64,000 bases of DNA from Branchinecta lynchi (taxonomy: Eukaryota > Arthropoda > Branchiopoda > Anostraca > Branchinectidae). Made by a program: the position numbers and the translations under genes. The notes beneath the pieces were generated by a model. The model saw only the letters and a program-made list of their open reading frames with translations, searched no databases and was not told where the DNA came from. Positions 42,095 to 54,076 of this stretch are shown here, piece by piece. The stretch's first letter is position 1. Each line of letters begins with the position of its first letter. The DNA lies in contig JAKZAP010000011.1 of assembly GCA_023053575.1 (NCBI GenBank), forward strand, positions 5,642,001-5,706,000, in the 5' to 3' direction.

Positions 42095-42560
42095 GCTTCA
42101 CGGACTCGTATATTTTGAGCTTGCCTGTATGACACTCGCACGGTTTCAGCTTGCCATACTGACACGAGGGAGTTACCAAAAATTGATTTGCCCTTAAATG
42201 ACTTATTTCTAGTCGTTTGGCTACGAAGAGATTTTTTAGTCGCGCGTTCTGAGCTTGTCAAGTTTACAGTTGCACGTTGTGAGATTTTCAGAATGACAGT
42301 TGTACCTTCTAAGCTTGCCAGAGTGACACAAAATTGCCTGCGAATGACCTGTTTACGAGACAGATCGTAAGTTTTCAGCTTGTGAGAATGGCAGACGTAC
42401 GTTTGGAGCTTGTCTATCGGGAATTTTACCTGGAGACCTGTTTCTAGTCATATGGTTACGTGGAGATTTTCTGCAAGTCATCTTGAGAGACAATCGTATG
42501 TGTTTAGCTTGTTAGAATGACAGTCGTATGTTTCTAGCTTGTCAGAACGACATAAATGCA
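42095..42560. repeat. degenerate repeats of a TAGCTTGTCAGAATGACAGTCGTA-type unit
   Basis: About nine imperfect occurrences of (T/G)(T/C)AGCTTG(T/C)(C/G)AGAATGACA(G/C)(T/A)CG(T/C)A, spaced 25-80 bp. No coding frame. Confidence 0.6.
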
Positions 42561-43132
42561 GTTACAGAGTCGCGCATTTTACCGTGTGGTGCAAACTTTG
42601 CAGGCAAATGGTTTTGCACTAAAACATCTGTATTTTAGCAGAAAACAGGCTGATTTGCGAAATGTTTTGTGGCGGAAAGTTTCAATCTCATCTGTTTTTT
42701 TTTTTTTGCAAATCTCCTGTTATAGTATAAAACAGGTTGATTTTTTATCTGAAGATAAGCCAGCTTTGTGTTTTCTTGTTCAGACAATACAGAACAAATT
42801 AACTTTGTATCTATTTATCCTGGATGGCCACTACCTTTTTTTCGGAAAGGGTCGAGTCGAAGCGCTGCCATGTACCAACTTTCCGAAAAACATCCCACTC
42901 CGTCGCAGGTCTCCCAACAAAGCCGGCTCCGACCCTCAGACTCTTCATTCCATCACTTATTTCTGACCATTGTAAGTGTATTAGTTAATTTGTTGCGTTT
43001 TTGTGTATTTCGTAAAAACTCGTCAAATAATTTTGAATGATTGATTGTGATATCATACGCATCCCCAGGGGCGTCGCATGTGCACTTTCGTTGGGGGAGG
43101 GGGGGGCACAGCCAAACTTTTACGAAATCTTT

Positions 43133-43516
43133 CAAAAATTTACCGAAACTTTAGAAACTGAGAACTTTTACCACGATACCGAATAATTTTGGGACGATAA
43201 CCTATTCGGGATTCTGTGTAGCCTAACGGCCGAATCTCCTACCGAACCGAACATACCGTATCTTTTACCGAATATACCGAATAATTCTGGCATCGAAAAT
43301 TACAAAGAATTTCAGTAAATTCGCAAAAAATTTACCGAAACTTTAGAAACTGAGAACTTTTACCACGATACCGAATAATTTTGGGACGATAACCTATTCG
43401 GGATTCTGTGTAGCCTAACGGCCGAATCTCCTACCGAACCGAACATACCGTATCTTTTACCGAATATACCGAATAATTCTGGCATCGAAAATTACAAAGA
43501 ATTTCAGTAAATTCGC
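43133..43516 (+). repeat. exact 192-bp tandem duplication
   Basis: Two units, identical by eye, starting AATTTACCGAAACTTTAG and ending TTTCAGTAAATTCGC, 192 bp apart. Within each, ACCGAATA-type motifs recur. A third, diverged relative follows at about 43550-43690. Confidence 0.88.
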
Positions 43517-43795
43517 TCACCCAATTCGTGATAACTAGCGAAGCCTGTCAATTATACAGAATCCCGATCATAATACCGAATAGATTTGTGCCGGTAGCGT
43601 ATTTGGGATTCAGTATAACTACCGAATCCCCGTAAAATACCGAATAATTCTGGTATCGAAAATATACTGAAGAATTTTAGTAAAATTTTGGGCCTCCCGC
43701 CCAAAGTTTTACCGAATCTAAGAAAGGTGGGGGGGGGGGGTGCTGCACCCTCCTTTACGACGACCCTGAGCATCCCTTATGTACATGGAGTAAAA

Positions 43796-44570
43796 ACAAG
43801 ACCAAAGGTTTCGATGGGATCCCACAAATTTAATATCTGACCCAGACAAATGGGTCTTGTACAAATCCGGTCTTCGCCAGACTCCTTGAATATCTTTACT
43901 ATTAAGATTTAGAAACAGAAGAAGGCCAATGGCTAATCGGAGCAAACCAAGTTCAGATATGTATTCAGCATGTTTGTATTTTGCGCCTAGGCTATAGGTC
44001 ATATCTACTTAGACGAAATTGATCAAATCTTCCTGCCTTGTACTTTTGACAAATCTCCGGTTTCGACTGGATTCGGGGCGAACTACTTGTCTTGCAAAAA
44101 CTAAAGCTCAATAACGAATTCACTGTATCTCCTTATCCCTACACTGAACATCTAATCAACTTCAGATAAAGCTTTAGCTATTAACAAATTTTCCGGTTTC
44201 AGCCTGATTCCGGGCGAACTATATGTCCGGGTGTAAAATAATTGCCAAAAGCGGATTCAGCATGTCTTCTTACCCCTAAGTCGGACATTTAATCAACTTC
44301 AGGTAAAACTTTTACTTTTAACAGATTTTTCCGGTTTTGGCCGGATTCCGCGTGAACAACATGTCCGACGAGAGAAAGATTTTCATATAAATGTTCAGCA
44401 TGTCTTCTTACCCCCAAACCGAAAATCTAATCAACTTTAAATAAAACCTCGACTTTAAAGAAACTTTCCGGTTTTGGCCGGATTCCGGGTGAACTACTTG
44501 TCCGGCGAAAAAATGGATTCTTGTTCAGCAAGTCTTATTACCCCTAAATCGACTATCGCAAAAAAGGCTC
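43796..44570 (+). repeat. dispersed repeat family B, truncated copy
   Basis: Starts ACAAGACCAAAGGTTTCGAT and contains five CCGG..GGCCGGATTCCG modules 120-140 bp apart; lacks the GACG tract and 3' end. Confidence 0.8.
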
Positions 44571-45779
44571 TGATCACTTTCAGCATCTTTGGTAGCAGCT
44601 TATTCTCTATCTAGTCGAACGGTGCGTCATTTAGGTGAGGTTTTGAGTTCGGATTTGAGCCACGTTAAAACCTAAAACTTGTTTGGTAGTTTGGTAGTAG
44701 TTAAGCCAGAAAAAAAGGCGCATTTAAAAAGTTTTAGCCTGCGGGGCCTTTCGTATAGTACCCTTTCTGTTTTCAGTTGTAGGGTAATTTTTGCTGGGAC
44801 TCTAGGCTTGAGATTTTGGGGTCTGAGCCACATTAACAGCTAGATTTTGTATGGAAAACTGTTGAAATTTGCCCAGAAAAATTCGGATAGAAAAGTGGCC
44901 TTGGGCGCATCAATTGGCCTTGGCCGCATACGTTTGAACCTGTTACCGAGGCTTCGCTCTCTTCAGCGCAAGCTCAAACGAACGGCAAGCTGGAATTCCT
45001 GTCGTTCCTGTCTTTATTCTTTTATTCCTGCATTGACCTTTTGACTAACCTTTTCTAAAATAGGTATTAATTTTCTCGAAATTCTTACATTTTTTGCCTG
45101 TGGATACTGTGTTTTATGTCTACTGTTTCTAATTGGTGTAATTGCCGCGCACTAGCCAGTCGTATTTTTTTAGGTCGCCACCCCCTCATGCCCAAGCACT
45201 TCGAACCGCCTCTGTGTATAGGATTATTTAGATAGTAGGAGTAAGATGTGAGGATGTGTGTTCTGTGCCTTAGAGAGTGCACAGCTCAATCGTGAATGGT
45301 TAAATTTAAATTGCTGTACAAACTTATCTCTATGCAAAATTTTGCCCAATAGTTCGCGTGGAAGGCTTGCACTTCTTGACAATGTTATACCGATTCACTT
45401 TCACGGATTTTTGTCCTGTAATATCTAGATAGACGTATGACCCTCACCGGGTTTTACACTTTAGCACTCTGACCTATCCACCCTTTTATCCTGATAACCA
45501 GTCTGAGCCATTTTACGAATTAGACCGGAGATTTCCAGATGTTTTGTTTCATTCGTCTCCAGTTCCAGAATACAACTGTATGGATCGAGATGGTTCGTCT
45601 GCTGATATTTTGTTTATTTCTTATCACGGTAAGGATCTAAGACATATTCTAAGTTTTCAGCTTAATCCTGTCCTTCGCATGGAGCGCTGAACCTGCATAG
45701 GCCAACGTTAAAGAAGTTTAGCTTTCGTTTCCGCGTCCGACTTAAAGTTAAGACGCTACGGCTACCGACTGTTCTGTTC
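44571..45779. other. gene-free interval
   Basis: Two related segments (GAGTTCGGATTTGAGCCACG.. at 44648, GGGGTCTGAGCCACATTAAC.. at 44818). An open frame of about 75 codons on the plus strand at about 45450-45690 (YPPFYPDNQSEPFYELDRR..) has coding-like composition but no recognisable domain. It could be the degraded 5' part of the adjoining LINE. Confidence 0.35.
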
Positions 45780-47594
45780 CTGGTTACAATTTTGTGTCGA
45801 AGCCACGTCTTCGTCCTGACGGAACCACCTGTTCCTACGGTGGGTTGTCGGCATTTTTGTGAAGTCGAACATAACTCACAAATTTTTGGAGTAATAATTT
45901 TGAAGTGACCTGGGTCATGGTGCGTCCTTCACGCCTCCCTAAAGGTATCTTCTGCCTCATTTTTGCGACTGTGAACTATCCTCCGCGTGCAGGTTACAGG
46001 CGCCATCTTTTATTTTACCTGCAAAATTGCGTGGACGCGATCCGCGCAAAATATCCTGGATCAGCGGGTGATTTTAATGATATAAAGCAAAGTTGGCTTG
46101 AAAATCAGTTAGGGCTTGAACAAATCATGAAGCAAACAAAAACTGAAAAAAGTTTGCTTGACTTGATTCTAACCTCTAGTAGTGCTTTTTCTGAAGCTCC
46201 CGTGGTTCTCCCACGGGAAATTTCCTATTTCCTTGCACTATTTCCTAAGTGTTTCAAAATTGCTGAGGTTACTCCAATACCGAAAAAAACTAACCCCTCT
46301 AGCCTTGATGATTTGCGACCTATATCGAAGACTTCTGCATTGGCTAAGCTACTAGAAAGTTTTATGTATGATTGGCTTCTTTCTGAAGTATGTGACAATT
46401 TTGACCCCAATCAGTTTGGTTTTAGGCAAGGTATTAGCACCTCACATTACTTGGTTAGCCTGATTCATGGCATACTAACTGCTCTTGAGGAAGATGATTC
46501 GCTTATTGACCTAATCCTCGCTGACCAAATACAAGCTTTCGATCTCCTGTATCACGCGGTTGCTTTGGAAGCCATTTCTGAAATGGGTGCAAGTCAATTT
46601 TCCCAGTGTATGATTGCCAGTTTTCTCTCAGACCGGAGGCAAGTTGTTAAACTGAATGGTTCCGTCTCCGCAGTTGAAACAATAACTTGCGGTACCCCCC
46701 AAGGTACTAAGTTGGGTCCTCTGATTTTTCTTTGTTCTGTAAATAATGTTGCTAAAGATTTCCTTCATAGGTACAAATTTCCAGATGATCTCTCCCTTCT
46801 CGTTATTTCTAAGCTTTCTTTCACACTTCCGAACAGTTCAAATCCAGTACAAGACTCCATCACTTCCCTTAATGTCAAGCAAGAAAATGCAAATTAATGA
46901 CAGTAAGTCTTCGGTTATGCGGTTTAGCAGACAGAAAAGAGAAACTGATGAATATCCATCGTCATTCAGGCAGCGTGAATCCGTTAAATTGTTTGGGGTA
47001 ATAATCGATGATGATTTGAAATGGAATTCTCATGTTGACAATATTATCCGTAAAACCAACTTTTTAATTAAATCCCTCTCCACCCTTAAATCTTTCGGTT
47101 TGGATTCTAAATGCCTCCTCTGTTATTTTAAAACTTCTATCCGTCCTCATTTAAAATACGCTTCACCGGTTTGGCATTCTTCTCTTTCTGCAGAGCTCTC
47201 TGATTGCCTGAAAAATGTCCAAAAGAGAGCTATGAGAATCATTCTGGGTGATCATAATATTACATACGAAGAGGCTCTCATTAAACTTGACATTCCTAAA
47301 TTATCTGTACGTAGAAATACTCTTTCAAACAAATTTGGAGCTAAGATAACGTGTTGTCCCCAAATGACCCATCTATTCCCCCCTCCCCTCCCGTCTTCCG
47401 TGCGTCGGTCCGAGAGGAATACTGGCAATAAGTTTTCCCCATATCCCGCTAATTCTTCTACCCAATTTTTACGTAGTGTCATTCCATCATTTATTTCTGG
47501 TAATTTCTTGTAAGTGTATTAGTTAATTTTGTAAATTTGTATTCCTTTTCTAGCTTTTAGCTATTCGGATTAAACTTGATTGATTGATTGATTG
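45780..47594 (+). pseudogene. decayed LINE of the YVDD family
   Basis: Endonuclease remains (PGYNFVSKPRL..GGLSAFL; GDFND at about 46068) run directly into RT motifs, with a deletion of the linker between them (around 46205). RT parts: DDLRPISKTSALAKLLESF, FGFRQGISTSHYLVSLI, QAFDLLYHAV, TCGTPQGTKLGPLIF, FPDDLSLLV. The catalytic Tyr-Val of YVDD has become Phe-Pro, and a frameshift at about 46870 moves the thumb (KLFGVIIDDDLKWNSHVD, SIRPHLKYASPVWH) to another frame. It ends FLRSVIPSFISGNFL, then a (TTGA)n tail at 47576-47594. The copy is inactive. Best relative in the window: 21386-23448. Confidence 0.85.
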
Positions 47595-47698
47595 AAAGAC
47601 CTTCGTAAGGCATATGGCCTTATCCTCTCCATATTTGATTACCAAGGAAACTAGATTCTTCTTCTTATCACGTTAGTAAGCACTATGCTGAAACTATA

Positions 47699-48055
47699 CG
47701 CTGTCAGAAGTTTCATAACAGTGAACACGAGGATGCGCGGTTTCAACAGATAATACGTAACAGATAACACTTCGGATTTTGTCTGTTGAGTTTCAAAATG
47801 TTAAGTGTTACCATCAGGAAGAACCGAAAAATCGCCAAAAAGTATCTGCTGGGTTTTCCGACGTCATGAAGATATAAAGTCAGGAATAAAGTCAGTAGAT
47901 GCTTTTTTGGCTCTTCCTAACAAAGCTTGTTATGCATAACGTTTCATGCATAAGGTTTTCACCCGCGACAGATAACATACGAAATGTTATCTGTTACGCA
48001 TTATCTGTTGAAACCGCGCATCCTCGTGTTTTCTGTTGTGAAACTTCTGACAGTG
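47699..48055. mobile_element. family D MITE (TA target)
   Basis: 357 bp, ends CGCTGTCAGAAGTTTCATAA / TTGTGAAACTTCTGACAGTG, TA on both sides (47697-47698, 48056-48057). Closely related to 39699-40049. Confidence 0.85.
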
Positions 48056-48186
48056 TATAGTGATTCATTTTTTATGTTTTCTTTATTTTATAGTTCGGGA
48101 CAACAATTGTGTCGTGTGGTATCTTCTAGTCCCTAACAGTAAATATTTGAAATGATCGACATGTTATTTCTTTGTATTTGTAAGAT

Positions 48187-48572
48187 ATACCGTTTGAAGA
48201 AATTGCAACTTTCTTGCAATCTTCTGAATTTGGGAATAATTACTACATTAGAACCGAGCTTCGTTTTTGTTGCATGCTGCAGGTCCACTTCTCTGCAGAT
48301 TCCGGACTGATTCTTTCTACATCCGTTTTTGCACTGCATCGCTTCCGAGGAAGACGGCAGCGCTTCTCGAGAATCACGGACTTGCTCCCCCGACCAAGTC
48401 CGTGCTTCCCTGCAAGATGCTGCAGCCCTGCCGCTTCAACCAAGAAGAAAGTGAATCCAAAAACGTATATTATGCAAAAGCAAAGAAGTGCTGCAGCAGC
48501 GATGCGACAGCGCTATTGCAACAAAAACGAGGCTCCGGTTTCTTCTGTGCTTCAAATACTTTTTTATTCCAG
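48187..48572 (+). other. coding-like open stretch, unassigned
   Basis: Two overlapping plus-strand frames are open for 160-190 codons with balanced base composition, unlike the surrounding repeats. One of them is in frame with the exon at 48573 and contains several Cys (VLPCKMLQPC, YAKAKKCCSSD). Either exon 2 of the second growth factor is longer than its homology suggests, or this is a further exon or former coding sequence. No domain recognised. Confidence 0.3.
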
Positions 48573-48728
48573 ACAAGCTTCGTGGAGTGCAACACGATCT
48601 CGCGCACTCGCTCAGGTCAAGAGGTCCTTGAGAGCTTTTTTTATACGATCACCAAAACTTCGACGAGCTCAGAAGAGGTCTGCCGCAGCCCCCTATTTTA
48701 TGGGATTACCAGAGAAGGAGGATTTTCG
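48573..48728 (+). CDS. second growth factor, exon homologous to exon 2
   Basis: Acceptor CTTTTTTATTCCAG, donor TCG|GTTAGTG, 52 codons, phase 0 at both ends. It encodes TSFVECNTIS..GQEVLESFFYTIT..EEVCRSPLFYGIT. LESFFYTIT..VCRSPLFYGIT aligns with MENFLRVAIS..VCASPLFYVYS of 30613-30762 at the same exon position and phase. This is a paralogous propeptide exon lying 9 kb downstream of the complete gene, on the same strand, so it is a tandem duplicate. A signal-peptide exon for it was not found. Confidence 0.7.
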
Positions 48729-48934
48729 GTTAGTGAATCTTTTTCTTGAAACATACCAAACTCCGTCTATAGATCCGTCAATTGAAAGCAACTAATAAAT
48801 CTTCTCTGGTACTTTGAAACCCTTGTTTTTAGTGAAGTGTTCATTTATGAACCAGTCTCCACTCTTGCAGTCGCGGTCACAGGTTTTCGGTTTTCCTTGT
48901 TCGGTTTTGGTTTAGGTCATCACTCGTGATTCAT

Positions 48935-49200
48935 GACAGGTCTCAAGTTGAAACTTCGTATACTTGTGGACATTGCGGTCTATTTATACCTTTTGTCCCG
49001 CCACCCACCCACGCACCCGTTCAGGGTATTTCTTGTTCGGTTTGGTATTAGGTCATCCTGGTGATACATCACAGGTATCAAGTTCATTTTCCAGCTTGAG
49101 CGTCTTGAGCCTGAAGAGGACCCGTGCCAAGAAGGGCGGAAATATTAACTTGAAACTTTGTATACTTGTGGACGTTGTGGTCTAGTCTAGCTACGTCTTT
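48935..49200 (+). repeat. direct repeats flanking a family C core
   Basis: AAGTTGAAACTTCGTATACT..TGTGGACATTGCGGTCTA at 48950 and TTAACTTGAAACTTTGTATA..CTTGTGGACGTTGTGGTCTA at 49146 bracket a family C core (49085-49145, TTTTCCAGCTTGAGCGTCTT). Confidence 0.6.
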
Positions 49201-49212
49201 TGCCCCTACCCC

Positions 49213-50240
49213 CTAAACGACCGAATTCAGGGGGCAATTGGTCTCAGATTCCCCTGCGACTAATGTTCGAAACTTGACCACAGCTGTAGATGGAACAATG
49301 TAACTCCTAATTATATTAGATCCTACCCGTATGGAAATAATTAATTCGTAAACGATTGTTTTGAATTGCTTACGACCGTTAACAACAGTAAACAATTCTT
49401 AACAATTGGTAACAGTTGTTCCCGATCGTAATTTTACGATGTTTTTTTCGTATTTGTTCAACACGGTCGTTTTNNNNNNNNNNNNNNNNNNNNNNNNNNN
49501 NNNNNNNNNNNNNNNNNNNNNNNNNNNNNNNNNNNNNNNNNNNNNNNNNNNNNNNNNNNNNNNNNNNNNNNNNAATGAAGTCGTAAACAATTGTTTTCAA
49601 TTACTTACGGTCGTTAACAACTGTAAACAATCCTTAACAATTGGTAACAGTTGTTCCCGATAGTAATTTTACGATTGTTTTTTCGTATTCGTTCAACACG
49701 GTCGTTTTCAACTGTCTCCAATCGTTTTCGATCGGAAACAGTTGGTTTTGTTTTCAAGTCGTGAAATACAGACCTGAGTTTTAACAACTGTAATAGGGAA
49801 GTTGACATAATTATTTTTATTGTAAACGATCAATAGAGTTTAACTGAAACGGTGAATCTGAAATCCCAATCGTAAACGATTGGACAACTGTTTCCAATCG
49901 TAATTTTACAACTGTTTACGATTTTTTTTTCAAGTGTCATTAAACAACTGTTTACGATCGGTTTCGGTTGTTTTCGATCGTTTTCAGTTGTTTTCGATCG
50001 GAAACAGTTGGTTGTGTTTCTAAGTCCTGAAACAAGACCTGATTTTTTACAGCAGTAGTAGGGAAGTTGAATTTTGTTGAGTTGTAAAAGATAAAAATAG
50101 TTTAACTGAAACGGTGAATCTAAAATCCCAATCGTAAACCATTGGAAACAAATGTTTCCGATCGTAATTTTTACAGCTGTTTGCGATCGTTTTCAGTTGT
50201 TTTCGATTGTTTAAGTAAAAAAAACGCAGTATAGGTCCTT
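49213..50240. repeat. satellite-like array of AACAATTGTTAAC/CGATCGTTTTC motifs
   Basis: Phrases such as CTTAACAATTGGTAACAGTT, GTTCCCGATCGTAATTTTAC and TTGTTCAACACGGTCGTTTT recur about 238 bp apart (49373 and 49611). A second module (TAGGGAAGTTGA, GTTTAACTGAAACGGTGAAT, AATCCCAATCGTAAAC) recurs about 260 bp apart (49796, 50057). The assembly gap lies in this array. Confidence 0.75.
49474..49573. other. assembly gap, 100 N
   Basis: Exactly 100 undetermined bases inside a tandem array; 100 N is a common placeholder for a gap of unknown size. Confidence 0.98.
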
Positions 50241-51170
50241 TTGTTCTTAGATTTAAGGTTTCAGTATTTTCTATACGAAAAGCAAATAATGAAAAAAAAA
50301 ATCCGAAAAGAGTTGCCTTGAAATTGGCGGAAGTGCGATTTTCTGTGAATTTTTCACAGCTGTGAATCTGGGGAGAAGTCGAAAACCAGTGAGAAATCGC
50401 AAAATTCTGCGACCAGTGGCAACACTGATTCACTAAGGTTGCTACAAAGTGAGAGTCTGTCGATGTCTTCAAGAGGTCGATATATAACATCACTCGGCCA
50501 TGAAGATGGGAAGTACAAATGGGACTGTAAAGCATTCTCTGCCAAAGATCGACAGAACATCATCCACGAACCGCCATCGACAGGCTTGAGTACGCAGCAA
50601 CATTTAAAATACACAGGTCAAAATTTCTATTCTTACCGCTGATTCATACTTGTTCTTTAGCTTATCTTCACATGAAAGTCATTGATTAATACACAGGGCA
50701 CGATGCCAAGCAGAGTTGCCAAGAGCTCAACTCACAAAAGTGTCAAAATTCGAAATCTTTTTGCGCATTCCGATTATTCTGAACTTGTAAGAACACTTTT
50801 CAAAACATTTCTCATGATGTTAGATCAGAATTGAAAGCACAGAAAAGATTTAATCAGAAATGAGTTTTACATAAAGCTTCAAACTGTTTTTGTGAACTAA
50901 ATCAAGGTAAAGTACACATTTTGGGGGCAGTCATCTGTAACTTTAGTAAAGTGAATGAAAAGGCGGTTTTTCTGATCTAAAAACTGTCATTTATGCGAAA
51001 AGGTGTTATTTTCAGAGAAAAAGTGTCAAGGTGTCACACAGAAAGAAAAAGTGTACACTTCGCCACTTGGCAACATTGATTCCAAGTAAACCTAGTAGAG
51101 AGACGGCTTACCGTTCGGTCTGATAAATTTCATTGTGGGACACGTTCGATGGCGGTAAATTCAACAGAGG
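50241..51170 (+). other. intergenic or intron sequence, nothing recognised
   Basis: Short open frames around 50354-50642 overlap on both strands and show no domain. Confidence 0.4.
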
Positions 51171-51526
51171 CAGAGCAAAATAACACTAGGGAGTAGCGTC
51201 AAGACCTATGCTTTCCTTGCTTCGCAAACAGGCCATATTAACAGCGCCCCCCGCTACGCTTGCGGCATTTAAAGCGAGACAAACTTGCAGGTTTAGAGAT
51301 TTCTGTTAAAGCTAAGACGAGGTCTGAACACAACGAAGAAACAGGCGAGATTGCGTCTTTTTTATTGCGCTGTTCAGAAAATGAAGTTACTGGATCTAGC
51401 GCTGGTGAGCGAACGAGTGAGTTTCAGTAGGGACGTTCACTATTGCTGGTGCTGCTAGTTCGCTGATATTCGAGTGTGTCACTTTTTTCAAGTCTTGAAG
51501 CTACCCCCTAGTGTTATTTTGCTCTG
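51171..51526 (+). mobile_element. family E MITE (hAT-like), intact copy
   Basis: 356 bp with ends CAGAGCAAAATAACACTAGG / CCCTAGTGTTATTTTGCTCTG. The flanking octamers AACAGAGG and AACATAAG match at 6 of 8. CAGAG termini with an 8-bp TSD are typical of hAT elements. No coding frame. Confidence 0.8.
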
Positions 51527-51892
51527 AACATAAGCTATGTGATTAAGGTGGTAGTTTTTGCCATTACTTAATGCACGATGAGGACTGACAAGAAATTAGT
51601 CTCTGTTCAACTAGCTGACATTTCTGTAGGTCAAGTTTAGGATGGAATGTGTTCTAGGATTGGCGATTGGAACTATCGGAATTATTTTGCACTTCTTTTC
51701 TCTTCATTGTCAGTATCAGAAAAGCAATCAAATTAAACTATCAATTTACGCGTACGGCTCTCGTAATAAACCTGCCGCCTTTACCTAGAAAACCTCGAAC
51801 GTTAGACCGTGATTAGGACTAGGATAAACATTTGCTCGAAAATGTGCACGGTAGTAGGGAGCAGAGCAAAATAACGCTAGGGGGTAGCGCCA

Positions 51893-52250
51893 CACTGTCA
51901 AAAGTTTCATAACAGATAGCGTATAACACTTTCAAGAATAACACCTATTCACTTAGAAATAAAGTGTTATGACCAATTAAGTTTACACTATTTCGTGCCT
52001 AGATCTCCAACAAAACCTTCAATTGGTAAAAGTACTAACAGGAATGAAAGAAACATAACAGATAACATCCCAAAGTGTTATCTGTTGAAACTGCGCATCC
52101 TTCTGTTGTCGTTATGTAACTTCTGACAGTGTAGTTTTTTACTTAGTGAAGGTGTTGTTGGAGATCTAGGCACGAAATAGTATAAACTTAATTGGTCAAC
52201 ACTTTATTTCTAAGTCAAAAGGTGTTATTCTTGAAAGTGTTATGACAGTG
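51893..52250. mobile_element. family D-type composite MITE nested in family E
   Basis: CACTGTC...GACAGTG element. It contains long inner arms (TAACACTTTCAAGAATAACA..CCTAGATCTCCAACAAAAC at 51925-52018 and its complement at 52150-52243) and, between them, a family D right half ending GACAGTG at 52131. Confidence 0.7.
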
Positions 52251-52557
52251 CAGTCCATGAACCGTGGTTGCTACAAAGACTTGGGAAAAGTGACACAAAC
52301 TCGAACACAAGCGATATTAGCACCATTAAGCGATAGTGAACGTCCCTACTGAAACTCAACCAGCGCTGCACTGTAAGAAGTTTCATAACAGATAACACGA
52401 GGATGCGCGGTTTCAACAAATGATGCGTAACAGATAACGCTTTGGATGTTTTCTGTTGTGTTTCGAAATATTATGCATAGTAAGCGTTACCATCAGAAAG
52501 AACCGAAAAATCGCCAAGAAGTGTCTGCTGAGTTTTCCGACATCATGACGATATTGT

Positions 52558-53014
52558 CATGTGTGTGAACTGAAAACTTTTCTTTTCCGTTCATACTGTA
52601 CGAGTATTTTTGGTCTTTCGTTGGTTTGCTCTTACAGTAAACAAAGGATAAGTGAGCTGCTTGTGGCTTATAATGATATTTTTCGATATCTTCACAAGAT
52701 ACCTCGATCAGCAAGCGCGACTAAGGTTTTCGGTGATTTCCATGTACTCAATTTCTCCCAACTCCACCTATCGTGTACAACTTCGCTTAAACAGCGTTTA
52801 GTTGAATCTGATAATGAATACATCCTTGTGCTTTGCTCTCCATGGCTCCGCCTGTCTCTGCCAATTTGGCAGAAGTTGTATGAGCCTGGTTAGGTGTTTT
52901 TGCTTTTCTGTCCATGTGATATTTGCACTTGTTGCCGCGTTCGTTCTTTTTTTTGTCTTCTTCTTTTTGTAATATGGTAATTTTTTACTGGAATAAAGTT
53001 GATTGATTGATTGT
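52558..53014 (+). pseudogene. LINE 3' fragment
   Basis: The frame containing LLVAYNDIFRYLHKIPRSAS..KVFGDFHVLNFSQL matches the YN.aFR.L.g.PR.SAS..F conserved block of LINE ORF2 C-termini. It ends before a (TTGA)n tail at 53000-53014. Confidence 0.65.
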
Positions 53015-53823
53015 TGTCATGATTTATCATCGTTTCATAGAAGTTTCATAGAAGCCACCTTGCTACTAGATGTCGCGTTGAAATGCTGAGCGCTGCCGTG
53101 GACGGAACATGTATGGAACTGAACAGTGTCGTCATTATAGTTTAGGATTTGGATTTATCCTCGTTTCAACCTCGTTACGCGAAATTTGCCACACTTGGAA
53201 ACGAATGCAAATAGCCCACTGTGGTTCTCCTCTTTCCATGCAGAACTTACAACGCATAACACACACACGCTCCCATGACCCCGTAACAACAGTATGTTCT
53301 TCATTAGTTTTTCTCTTATCTTTCCTCTTATCCAGTAGAGAAGGCCAATTGACCTGCAGTCGTTCTACTATCTAACTTAGAGCAAAATATAGAATTACAT
53401 AGAATTACCGACAGTTGTGTTTATTTAGAAACCCAGTTCCTAACCCCTGGCTCACACACACCTAGCACATGGGATTGGCTAACCCAAGTGTCTGAGTAGT
53501 CCTTTAACAAGGACACCCAGTAAGTAACCCCTCACTTGCACCTGGGATTGGTTCACCGAGACGTGGCTCACACCTAGCACCTGGGGTTGGCTCAACCCGG
53601 CCCCACCCCCTCCCCAACCAACTTTAGTACACCCAATTCCTAACCCCTAACCGCACCACTCCCCAACCAAATTTAGTACACCCAGTGAGTAACCCCTCCC
53701 TTACCAAGTACACCATTTCTCCCTGAGCAACCTTCTGTTAGTGAGCAATTCCTCGCAGACCCTAGCACCTCCCTCTTTGGTACACCATGAATCAACCCCT
53801 TGGAACAAGTCAAAACGCTTTCA

Positions 53824-53895
53824 CTACCTGGGACCGAACCAGGGACCTCTTGATCTCATGTCTCACGGTCTACCCGTTGAGCCATTGACCGGTAC
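53824..53895 (-). mobile_element. tRNA-derived SINE head, copy 1
   Basis: Minus strand: A box TGGCTCAACGGG (53874-53885) and B box GGTTCGGTCCC (53831-53841), spaced as in a tRNA. The anticodon arm does not fold well, so it is tRNA-derived and not a tRNA. Confidence 0.6.
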
Positions 53896-54003
53896 AACTA
53901 TAAACTGAACGAAGCACTAGTCGGTGTTTACAGGGGGTACATTAAACAATAGATGGCTCCGCGATCCAGCGCGCAACCCCTTTGAGCCAAGTCTTAAGGC
54001 TTC

Positions 54004-54076
54004 CTTTACCTGGGATCGAACCAGGGACCTCTCGATCTCATGTATCACGCTCTACCATTCGAGCCCTTGACGGGTA
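54004..54076 (-). mobile_element. tRNA-derived SINE head, copy 2
   Basis: Minus strand: A-box-like GGGCTCGAATGG (54055-54066) and perfect B box GGTTCGATCCC (54012-54022). Followed by the same body as copy 1 (ACTATAAACTGAACGAAGCACTAGT-like), which also occurs alone at 54306-54390. Confidence 0.6.

Noticed and set aside
45450..45690. Plus-strand frame YPPFYPDNQSEPFYELDRR.. as a gene
   Set aside because: No splice sites or domain; adjoins a decayed LINE and is more likely part of it.
48214..48795. 193-codon plus-strand frame
   Set aside because: A different frame (with canonical splice sites and paralogy) explains 48573-48728; this one shows no domain and is probably a shadow.
49379..49663. 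Open frames spanning the N gap
   Set aside because: They exist only because undetermined bases contain no stops.
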